Shown here one piece after another: positions 48,109-61,325 of a stretch of DNA of 64,000 nucleotides. The stretch spans positions 21,863,115 to 21,927,114 of the forward strand of contig CM048556.1 of assembly GCA_026413225.1 (NCBI GenBank), read 5' to 3'. Numbering within the stretch: the first letter of the stretch is position 1; the number at the start of each line of letters is the position of its first letter. The translations under genes and the position numbers were made by a program. Source of the DNA: Otis tarda (lineage: Eukaryota > Chordata > Aves > Otidiformes > Otididae). The notes under the pieces were generated by a model that made no database searches, was not told where the DNA came from, and worked only from the letters and a program-made list of their open reading frames with translations.

Positions 48109-51100
48109 TAACTTCAATTAAGGTAAGTATTAGAAACCTTAGAAAGTCTGGAGAGATGCAAGAGGAAGGAAAGTTTATGTAAGATTATTGCTGTTGAACC
48201 TCAGAATCCTAAAGCTGATATTCCCTTTAGTAATTCTACTTCATCCATTAGTGTGAATGATTTCTTACTCTCCTTTACTCTCCTATTAGATCTTTATTTT
48301 CTCATTTGCACATTTTATCCGTTGATTGCTTTTGGCTATAAGACCTCAAACCAGAGCAGTTTAAAGCCAGAGAGGAAGCACATCAGCTCTTGACAAAAGG
48401 GGACAGCAATACATCAGTGTGTTACAGTGACACTTTAATATGCACGATCAGTATGAGGCTGAGCTGCCGTCCCTTCATAAGGCCATCAGCTACGCTTCCA
48501 CAGAGAGTATCAGCTTGGACAGCACTGGGTTTACCAATAACTAAGATTATATTGCAATTTGGAAGTCAATAAACATAGCTGTTGTCTTCGCTGCGGACAT
48601 TCTGACAACCAGCAATCTTTCTCAGTCACTGTGCGTATCAAACGTCATCCATCATACTTAGGATTACGAGCAGAGGACCAGGCAGCACGCCACAGGAAAC
48701 AACCACGTGCTGGAAGGATGTTCTACCAGATCTCTTTTGTTTGAAGTTATTTGGGATTTTATTATGATTTTCTTTTCTTGACCCCTCTTCTCCTCTGCTA
48801 TGGCCAAGGAGGGATGTGCACAGAGGATCAGCTCCAGATCCTCGGCCAGCCGTGTCTCCAGAGGCTCATGGAGATATTTCGGTTACCTAAGGGGGGCCAG
48901 CCCCCAGATAAGTGCCGGCCCCACACCAACAGCTGGAGGGAGAACAGGAGCCACTCTACCGGCTCTGAAATGGATGGGATGTCTTTCTGCTTCTTGCTCC
49001 TCTGACTCCAGGGTCATATGGAGAGAATAAAGCACATGGTTGCAATCCACCCGAGTTCCTGTTGTGAGACAGATTATCTATTGTATGTTCAATTAGTAAA
49101 ACTAAAAGCGTCAAGTTCAGTTTAACCACCTGAATCGAAAGAGACTGTCAGAATGGAGGTTCTATACACGTGCTGTTTGTGTCAGAAATGCCATCAGTGT
49201 TTTTGGTAACGTGTTCAGAACATGCTCTGTGTCAGAGGCAGAGCGCAGGCTGCCCCCACGCAGTTCTGCAAACTCAACCCTGACTTGCAACAGCCCTTCT
49301 TTCGGTCTGCAGGCTCCCAGGGCACTGCGCTCCTGACCCAACATGTCATCAGCCCTCGCTGGCAACATCCTCTTCTGGGGAGCGTGCCAATCACAACGTG
49401 TCGTTCCCTTCGCTGGCGCTTCTGCATTTGGGAAAATGTCACCCAGCTGAGATTAAAAAATGAATTCATCTGTAACATATGCCTCACTCGAGCAGCTGAG
49501 GCATGGCTCTTTAGTCTTACAATTCCACTTGTCTCTGCCGTGTCTTCCCGTTCCTGTCCCACCACATTGTCCATGCAGCAGGTTATTTCTGCCTAACATT
49601 ACAGCAGATGTCATGAATCTGTTACAATACCAAAGTGGGACTCGACTGTGAAAAGTGACTCTGTAAAACAAACAGACAACTAAAATCTCATCCCAGAGTT
49701 CTGTCTGCATTAAGTGTCAGTAAGTCCGTACCACACTTGCCTAGGCAACAAGTCAAGGATGCACTCGCCCCACGGTTATTTCTGCACACTCAGCCCGGAC
49801 ACTAATAATTAACGAAGATGTGCAGACCAAACAGTGCCCTTTATTTCACACGTGCAGCCTTGTTACTTTCAGCGGGACTGAATAGTTAGGCCATAATGAA
49901 TGAACATATCCTGGTATTAATTAGTTCACCTGGGGCAAAAGGACCAGCAAGGAGGTATCTTACTGAAAGTGCAGTTTTGTAACCCACAACCAACTCCTGG
50001 TGCATCCTAAGGGTATTCCCTGACATAATATATGAGCCATTGTAGATCTGGCCTGGCAGCCTGAGCCCGCCCTTCAGGACAGACACCTCTCAGATGGCTG
50101 GAAAGTGAAGGGCAACAGCCCCGAACACAGGCTAAACGTCAAAGCCACACTTTAAATTGCTACCCTTTTTTTGCTCACTGATTATTTTGCATTAAAGCTG
50201 AGATCAGTCGGGAAGAAGAGAAAGACTTTGAGCGGGAGACTAAAGTAACATACGACAGAACTGCTCGATGTTTTAATGTCTGGGGGATTTAGTCCCTTAT
50301 CTCTGGTGCCAGCTGGGGAGAATGAAAGACTTTTCTTGGCATTAGAGGAAAATTAAAACATCACTTGTAAGAAGTAACGGTCAAGCTGAAAGAGGTTCAG
50401 AGGTTCACCGTGAGGTTTGGCTTTGATTAAGTGTCCAGAAATACGTCTTTAAATGATCTGAACCTCGTGGTAATGAATGGGGCAGGGAGGACATCTTGCT
50501 TCTCCAGCATTTTCTGTTATTCCCTGGGCATAGCAAGATAGAAAAATGTGGCCACTTTGCTTCCTTTTCTACCCAGAAATTACTCAGAGAGGCTCTTACT
50601 TTAATGGCCATGGAGCAGAAATGTAAAATAGTAAAAATAGTAAGTGTACTGAACTTTTCTAAATTTCTAGAAAGGCTTGGGTTCTGTGAGGGCAACAGTT
50701 TGGTTTAGTGATTATCTTCAAATATTTCCCCTTGCCTAAATTACAAAAAAATTAGTTTTACTGTACATGCCATCTCTTGTGGTTCAGTGCAATTCCCTCC
50801 CTGATCTGTCCATTACATGGAGAACTCACTGGTTTGTGTTCACATGGGTGTTGTCAGGACATTTTGGATCACCAGGGCCAAATTCGTCCTGTATGAGGGA
50901 AATGGAGAGAATGGCATCAGAAAAAGATGTGATCCCTGTTGTATCCCATGGTTTTGTATCCCGTTGAGTTCTGCTTCTATTACAGTCTGTGTGGCAGAGC
51001 TGTAATTTGAAACTGAAGCTACAAACAACACGCAGCTTCACAGAGTTTGCTCGCAGACTGTTCTGGGAGAAATCCGGACAAATAGCCTGGAAGAAGGGGG

Positions 51101-54100
51101 GTCTGCAGCCTGCGCTCACAGGCATCATCACGCGGTCTTCCCTTGCTCCTCAAGGCACAGTTTCAGGGTTTACTATCTGAGACATCCACACCAGCTATTG
51201 CAGACTACCTCTGTGCTACGGCATGATGAATCTTGCCAGTGCAATCACACACAAAAAAGAAAAGGATTAAAATGAGGGATGGTGACATGTGGTCCCCAAA
51301 CCACAAGCCAGCGAAGATAAAGCCAATTCCACAGCGAACGTATGAGTGGCACACGGTCTGGCAGCAAATTCAAAGCAGCGATAAGTGACTGATGGCATAT
51401 AAGGTTCCTCTCAAGTGTCAGAGCAATTGCAGAACTGCCAAGCAGATCACAACTTGTGTCTGCAGAATGTAAGAAAGTGTCAAGAGAGACGATCACAAGA
51501 GACATCAAAGTAATTTCAAGAAAGAAACAAGCAGTAACCAGAAAGCACTATGAAGACTTGTACCAAGAAACAGAAGAATGAGTCTTGCAATGAACTTCTA
51601 AATCACTGCTTAATTTAATCCCCAATACAGCGCCTACAGTCTAAGCACGGCACTGGGACTGGCCTGTTCTAGGTCAGTCATCGTGTGCCTTAAGCGTCTT
51701 CTGAAAACCTTTAGGTGACACAGTGTTTTTCAAAGCATTGCCTCTTTGCTGGTTTGCATATTTTTGGTGTGTCTGTCTTCCTTTCTCTGGGACTGACTGA
51801 AATCTGGAACTTACAGCTATTGGGTCCCAGAACTCCATTTACTACATCATCTTGCTCCTATAGAAATGTAAAAGGAAAGCGATTTAGAAAGGTGTCTACT
51901 TTATCCCATCTTCTTTTCTTAATATAACTGTGAAGGATGTGTTCCTGCACAAAATGATCTAGTAATTTTCTTGTCTTTATTTTCGGTGTTTCAAATGTTC
52001 TTAGGAGAAGCACTGCCAGACTTTCAACATATTGTTATGGTTATCACCTTGATAAATATAACCTTATTCTGTCTGCTCACCCCTCTCGTGGAGTCTTCCC
52101 TGCTAACTCCTTATTCTCTTTCCGATCAAGCATAAGGTTCTTTTCTTTATTTTCAGCATCTTCACAGCCTTTTCCTCAACCACTTTCCAAATGAAATTGG
52201 TATTCCACAGCCTAACAGACGCTCTGTCAGGACTTATTCCTGACCATGCTCTGATGAACCCAAATGCCTGCGAAGACCTTCAGTTAGGCTTATGAAGCGC
52301 GATTCAAGCTGTCATGATACTGCTCAGTGACTTGACTTCAGTTCAGACAGAAACGCCAAGCCTCTGATAGCGGGCTTTTGTACTTAGCTAGAAAATGCCT
52401 ACTGCAGAAAAATTCAACAGAAAATAATAAGAGCCCAAGGGGTCAGATATTCATTCAGTTCAGAGCTGGAGATTTTAAGAGCAGGTTTTCCTGTGAGATT
52501 TCCAGCATTTCAGGCTTCTAATCCTTTAAACACTGAAGCAGCTGCATCTCAAAAAAAAAAGAAAGAAAAACTTACAACTAACTAACTAAAAAAAAAAAAA
52601 TCCAGACTTGTTTGAACTGCAAACACATTCTGATTTGAGTTGGCAATGAAAGTTTGGCTTAACTCTTACTGCGTTTGATCCTTGGGCTCCATCTGCCACA
52701 GCAGCGTTGCTCACCACCGCCCGGGCCTCATCTTCACACAGACCGAACTCCGGCAGCTCCTGCTGATTCCCTCGAAGGTACCAGGACTCATCCCCTCTTG
52801 AAAATCAGGCCTATTGTGTATGAACAATCAAGAGCATTCAGGCTGAGCAAGCATTCAAAAAGCATCCCTCAGTAAATCACCATCTCAGTAAGTTCTGCCA
52901 TTCTCTTTTGCGGTATCCGCTTTTAATAGGTGGTTTGTCTTTTTAGGTGAGGAGGGCCACCGGACAGTCCAGCTTTCTGCTGACATCAAGAGGGGGCTCG
53001 TTGGAGAGGGAAGAGCCCAGCAGGGAACACATGAACACCTAATTTCCTCCCTCAAAAGGCTTCTCTTGTGGCAGGAAAGTGCAGAAATGAGTCTGGCTCT
53101 TCAAGAAGGAGAAAACAGACATGTCGCTGGGAGAAGGAAAGAAGGAAAATCACCAGGAGTGAAGGGGCTGTCAAAGTCTAACTCAAAGAAAATTTAAGAC
53201 CTGGATTCTTCCTGAGGTCTGTTGGAAATTGCTGGTTCAGTCAAAAAATAATGTCCCAAAAAAGGACTAACAGTGTTAAATCCACTGATGTGAGCCACCT
53301 CTGCCCCATTCTCTCTGCTGAGGAGGATGAACAGTACAGACTGGTTTTCATATTTCTTGGTTTGTTTTTAAAGAGGTGGCAACCTAGAAAATGAGAATAT
53401 AAACTACAGGCTCCGTTTGGGTTTTTGTGACGAGGCACGTCATTACGTGTGGGTCACTGGGACTGTGAGTATTAGGGATACGCAACGGTTGTTGTAACTG
53501 TACATACAGATCAAAGATAGAGGTGTCTTCTTGTCCCCGCACCTCTCAAAACAGAATGCTAACATGTTTGTTGTCTTTTTTTCTTTCTTTTTTTTTGCTT
53601 GTGGAAGCTTTGTGAACATTTCTGAAATTGAAACTCAGTTAAATTTGCAGCACACTTTAAAAAGAAAAAAGCTAACCTGCCTAAAAAGAAGAAGAAAAAA
53701 ACAAGAAGGGAATTGGAGAGCTCTTGAGTCCTGAGAGCTGGCTACTCCAGCCAGCACCCTCTGTTCCTGATGCTCCACAGCGCTGCTCTGGCATCCTTCT
53801 CACGCCACTTGTGTTGATAAAGCGAAGGCAGGCATCAGCAGGGCACTGCGCACGTGAGCGCACACACAGCACTAGGCCACCCAACAGGCCTCAAATAGGC
53901 AGTAATTGCTTCTACATAAAACACGCGGAGATTGTGTCCCTTGTTAACTAACAAGCTTACAGGTCTGCTAGTCGTCTTCTGCAGAGGCAGGGTACATTTT
54001 CGCAGATACTGATGTTGATTCTCTAGTCTGTTTTTACCTCAAACCTGGCCACAGCATTTAAAGACCAGGTGAAGTCATGCAAGCCTACCTTACAGAGAGG

Positions 54101-57100
54101 GATTTTCTGAATAACCTAAGGACAGCTGGGTACCACATCACAGAAGAAAACCTGACACCAGGCTTAAATCTGTGTCTTCAGAAAACGGTCGATACTGCAG
54201 CTTTCTCTTCTTAAATCAAAGCCTGTATTAAACACCCAAGTAATTGTGAGCCTCTCCTGTAGTTTCCTCCTACAACGGCGGGGCATGGATTTTGCTCACT
54301 ATCCACAGCACGCCCCCAGGCTCAGGGATGACACCCCTCACTAATCAACCTCCAGCAACCATGGCTGAGGAAGATGTGTGCTTGCCCCTCACCTTGGCAC
54401 ATGGGCCTCCTGGCTCTATCCTGAATTAGTCTTTTATTTTCCTGCATTCTTCACTTGCTTAATTGTAACAGAATAAAGCAATGCTACCATAATTACTAAT
54501 ACGGGACTCTGTTAAAGGACAGATCTTCAGGAAGCAAGCAGCTGCTGTAGGGAGCTACCTGTCTGCATCAGACAGAGTCAGAATCAGGAGACCGCTCTAT
54601 GGGACTCTCGCTAGCCCCGGCCTGTGTGCCAGGAGCAGCTCCCTGCAGCTGCCTGACGCTACTCCGAGTAGAGAATCAGGCCTCAGCAGCTCGGTGAGAA
54701 CAGAACTGCTCGGTGATATGAGACAGCATTGTTTTTCAGTCCCATGAGGCTCACGGTTTGGGCTCAGAAATCCACCAGCAAAACTCACCTAGCAAGTCTT
54801 TGCCTCCAGCCAGTGGGCTCCCCCAGTCCGCCCCAGCTGCCCTGGGCAGCCAGTCCCCATCCCTTCCCTTTAATTTCAATCAATCTTCCCTGAGTCTCGG
54901 CTCCTACCATGACTCTTCTGCCCTGTCAGTCCCAGTCTCCCTCTTCCCCCAAACTCCTCATCGCTTGAGGGACTGCATCTGTACGGACGGCACAGGGAGA
55001 GGCAGCCAGAAGTACAGGAGTCCCTAAATACCTTTAAAGCAGCCATGTCAGGCAGCAGTTGCTTTCTGGCTTACACTGAATTCCATGATGCTCCAGCTAG
55101 TTTTCCCTCTCTGACTCCCAGGTCTCCAGAGCAGTACTGCCCCTCCTACATGTCTTGACTCAGCCTTCCTTACCAAGCTCCTTATTCCCACCACGATTCA
55201 GTCTCCCAACTCTGCTTCCCTGCCTACCCTTCCCCCCGAAGCTTGTTCCTTGTTTCCTTGCTTAGACAAGTCTGCTTCTCTCTTTCTTCACCTTTGAGCC
55301 TCTCTCAGTTTGACATTCACACTCAACTCACTCCTTCCCTCTTGTGCTCATCTCTCCATGGGCATAAAGGCAGCAGGAGACGGAGGTTGCTGTATGTTCA
55401 GTGGTTAAACAGAACCCTTCATTCTCTGAGGCTCTCTGGCCAGCACCATCCATCCGCACTCCACCCTCGCGCGTGGGAACATTCCGAGGAAAATTGAGTT
55501 GCAGAGGCCCCCCCAGCTGTGCAGCTAACAGCTGGAGGCAGGTGGCATCGATGATGCACATCAAGCAAGGTAAAAATAAAGCACACGGCTATCCATCATG
55601 GAATATCTGCATGATTCCCCACAGGCAGCATTTACTCAAGAGCCACGCTCACGAAATGCAAAGAACTAAGTTACTGCGGGGCATTCTCACTGTGCCTCCC
55701 TTATTTCCTTTATTTCATTTAGAGCCAGTTCCGGCCGGTGCCAGCACCCGGCACACTGCGGGCTGACCTGACGTCAGAGGGAAGCAGCACACAGAGCACC
55801 AGCAGAGAACTGATCAGCACCTTACAGGATCTGACCATCGGACTGCAGGCTCCTCTTCGCAGAGAAGGATTAGCTCTTCCCTTGTTTCTTGTTCTGTGGT
55901 GAATGTTCACTTGGCATTAAGAAATGACAAGAATACACCTGAAATCTGGTGGCAGAGTTCAATCTTCAACATTACGGAAGACTGCAAAATACTGGTACTG
56001 AACCGTGGTACTGCAGGGAAGGCAAGGCAGCTGCAAAGCGGGAAGTTTCCAGTTTGTGTTTTCTGCTTAGAATAACAGGAATTTTTAATCATCTTGCTGC
56101 CTACATAAAATTCACAAAGGGGAATGTACGTTTCCCTAAATCAGAGAAACAACCCTCATGTGGCAAAAAAGACTTCTCTCTAAGGGCTATTTCCATGGCA
56201 ACTTGTAAATTCAAAGCTCACGCTGTTTTGGCTGCAGGGATACGCAGAAAAGGTAACAAGGTTGTTTGTTGTTGATAATAATGGGAAACCATCATCACTG
56301 TCCTCTCATGCAAAACAGGCTGGACTGCTTTTGTTTAGATCTCCAAAGCTGGCAAAGAACAAGTATGAAAATTTCACCCTGGGAGGTGAAAGACTAAGAA
56401 AGCTGAGTGACGGAACATAAAGAATTAGAATAGAAACTTCTTCATTATTTACCCTTGTCGTTCACAACCACCATCCCAAAATATCCACGTAGCTCTTTTT
56501 ATCCCCAAATCCAAAGTGGGTCACGAGTTATGTAAGCATATACAATTTTTATACACAATAACATTCATCCGCTGCTGCGGCGGTGAAGTGGACATCCCAG
56601 CACAGAACAGCCTATGACAAGATGAAGATGAGTTTTTGGATCGGGAAACAAATGCCTCCTGGAACACACACAAACACGCGTGCGGACCCTGAACAGGAAC
56701 TCTACAGTTAGTTTCCAAGTTTATCCCTGCTAAGTGAGGTAGTGTAATCCTCTGCAGGAAAAAATAATACAGGGCCTTGTTGTTAACGATAGGGTACATG
56801 CAGAGAGAGGAAATCAAGGGCAGGCATCACCCAGCGTTAATGCAAGGAGCAACTTAAGGCATTTCTTAGCATTTGAATACCTGACTTAGCGATGCCTTTA
56901 TACTCCTTTAACGGGGAAGATGATTAACTCTGCAAAGTGCTTAAAGCCTGCCTGAGGCTGCTTTTTTTCCCACAACAACAAATAATAAAGTCAGTATTTA
57001 GTCTGGCCTAATGGTGCTGAGGTTGAATGCGTGAATAAAGCCTTAAGGCCCTGGGCTTGAAGTATCCCTTCAGTGCTCTGAGAGTCCAGTCCAGGATAGC

Positions 57101-57375
57101 CCATCACTCGCTTCCGGCTGTCTGTAAAGGCTGCTGGGGCTGCTCGGTATTTTCTACATTGCCCAAATCATCCTCTAAAAATCTCGGTCACGCTGCCACT
57201 CAGCCAACCTTACCCTCGCAGCAGGGCAAAGCGCACATCTCAAAGTGCTGAGCAACGTTTGGAAAGTTCTCTAGTCCTAAACGGGGATTTCATTTAACAT
57301 TCCTGAACCCACAGATCTCTTTAACCACGTCTGGCAAAAAGCCAATTAAAAAATTATGCATGCAAGGTGACTGAT

Positions 57376-57408
57376 TGGCAAAGGTGATGAGCGCTGATGG
57401 CTTTGCCA
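57376..57408. repeat. Inverted repeat TGGCAAAG / CTTTGCCA
   Basis: Perfect 8-base arms (57376-57383 and 57401-57408) around a 17-base loop, in an AT-rich block with AATTA and ATGCATGCA words. The spacing does not suit a single NFI full site (TTGGC-n5-GCCAA) but gives two half-sites in opposite orientation. Confidence 0.7.
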
Positions 57409-58539
57409 GATTGAAACATGACTCAACTGAACCTATGAAATAGTTAATAAAGCATCAATGTGCACGCTGTTATCTAATACTAAAACAAAAATAAACATCA
57501 GAAAGGAGGCAATTTTGTGTAAATGTTTCTAAAAGTTTGTATCCTTGGACAGCCTCCCTCTACAATCAATGGCAACACTCCTAAAAAACTGTGGGAAAAA
57601 GCTTTTGTGTACATTCAAGAGTGCAGCTTGGAGTCTTCAAGCAAGCTGCAAATAACGCTGCACACTCCCAGGATATTGACCCAAAAGACGCTGCCCTAAC
57701 TCCCTGCTTTTCAAACTGCTCAATTAGCAACAACTTTCCTCCTCACTGCAGTTAAGCACAGGCTGGCCACGCTTTGGACACGGATCCTGTCCATACAGCG
57801 AGTAGTTGGACTTGTAAGGGGACTAAGAAAGACCTCAGAGGGTCTGGTTTTATTTCTAGTTCAAAGCTGAACTAAATCATGAGCACTCCTGTGCTGCTGT
57901 GGGGTCTTTGTAACACTGGGGGATTTTCCTGGGTAGATTAAACTTCTAGAGATCTTAAAATAGGCATTTTGTCCCCTGAAACATGCTTTTTAATGCACGG
58001 ATTGTACTGTGTGTAGGGAGAGCCCAAGTGCAAAACACCCTTTAAAATTTTCAGCCTCTACGTTTTCAGCCACGGAGACAGAAACTGGACCAACTTAGAG
58101 ACTTCAAAATTAATTTTGTACCAATTATGCGTTACAGCCACTAGAAGCTGGTCATCCCTGTATTTTCTTCCTGCTCCAGAAATGTTATTTCTCACCCGTG
58201 TTGTCCCCAGCTCAGGTCCCCTCTGACACTTCAGCTGCTGACAAGTGAAACTTTGGTACCAGGGTAAGCCCTGGGTTTCTGCGTCCTGCACTCCCTGGCC
58301 TCGCTGGCGAAATGCGTACCCGGGAGCGTGAGGTGTGCCATCCCCAGCAGGAACCAGTGGCTGCTCCCAGCAGGGATGAAGGAGAGAAATGAGGGAGGTG
58401 GAGCTGGAGTAGCCGCAAATGGTTTTCAATTAGTGGGTCCTTCTTTGTTGCTGTAGAGAGGGGATTAGAGGCAGGTCACAGCCCAGGAGATAAAACCTCC
58501 TGAAACGGGAGCTCAGGCAGTGCCTTGGTGGGCAGCTGG

Positions 58540-59932
<1,393 letters not shown>

Positions 59933-61325
59933 GAAGATGACACATAAGCGTACAGCCTGAACTGGATGCTACTCCACTATTATAAAAAGTTCTTTGGGAC
60001 TGAAACAGGGACTTTCAAATGTTTGGTGCTATTAGGAAGTGCTTTACAGCTCTGAAGATGATATTTCAGAACATATTTTAGGCTACTGGCTTTTTAAACT
60101 TGTATTATTTTAATGCTATTGAAAAAGGGGAGATTCTGAGGCCTCTATACCTGTTCCAGAAATGACTGAAACTGCAGAAATGAGTTTCGCCCATCCCTGG
60201 TCCTTTCAAGCTGCTGTACCACGCTCTGTGGATGTGTTAGAGGACTCGGTTTCAATTTCTGTGGCCGTGTCACTTCTCAGCAACTTGGGACAGGGAGGTG
60301 CCTTAGTGGAGTTATTAATTGTGGACACTTGACAGGCTGTAAAGCACAGCAAGGCTGTACTTACCCTACACACTTCTACCAGTAAACTGATGCAAGATGG
60401 CAAAACGCTGCCTGTGACCCCCCCTGCCCCGATGAACTACCAAAGTGATGCTGCTACAGGAGCGACTTCTAGCCCCAATGTCAGTAAAATGTACGGTTAG
60501 TACAGATCCTAGGGGAAGGTAATAAAACAACATACATGTTGCTTCCCTCTTCCGGTGGCTTAGTGGTCTTTTTTTCTTTCTTTACATAACTGGACAATTC
60601 AAATGGGTGAAGAATGACAGGGTAAAGTAAGAACAAAATCAGACTCCACTCAGTTTTCTGAGAAGATGCTAGAAAAGCTTGCCTGCTTGGACTCCTTGTT
60701 AAGATGCGCGCAGCCTGACTGCAGCCATCCCCTTCACAGCAGGACACTGATAGGAAGGAGTTGTCAAAATACACCGCTCGCTGCTGGAGCGTTTTAACAC
60801 CTCCTCACGGCACAGGACCTGCGTGATTATACTGTGAAGGCATGTTAAAAGGACTCCACAGGTGTTATCTGCGGGAGCAGGGGCCAAGGCTTAAAAATCT
60901 GATAAGAAGTAAATGCTAAAGCCTTTCCCATGTTAGTACTGCCTACCAAACAGAAAATCTGTACGAACAAGATGCTTGGAGACGTCTCTGCTAAGACAAT
61001 GGACTAGTATACTTTGTAAACAGATGTACAACCTTACACTACTTTATGTATATTTTAATTCAGAAGGTTACACCTTGATTCTGGTGAGCAGTGTGTCCCA
61101 CACTAATGCTTGTATTAACCACACGTGTATCCGAGTTTGTAGGGGCAAGGTGATATATTTGGATAACTTCCTCACTCGTTCATGGCTGTGAATCAGAAAT
61201 TTCACAGAACTGAGCTGACCCAGGGCTGTCACTTATGTTTGCTTGGCCAGTTCCTCTTAAAACTGGAGTAAGAATATAAGCGTGAAAACAGAATACCCTA
61301 AAAATAAAAGCTTCCCCAAAATACT
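59933..61325 (+). other. 3' UTR of the SHISA2-like gene
   Basis: From the stop codon to about 20 bases beyond a plus-strand AATAAA at 61303-61308. No coding sequence is seen. Length about 1.4 kb, usual for this family. Confidence 0.6.
61303..61308 (+). terminator. polyadenylation signal AATAAA, SHISA2-like gene
   Basis: AATAAA in the context ccctaaaaataaaagcttcc; it is followed by TGTTGTACACTTGTTTT-like GU-rich sequence. Confidence 0.6.
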
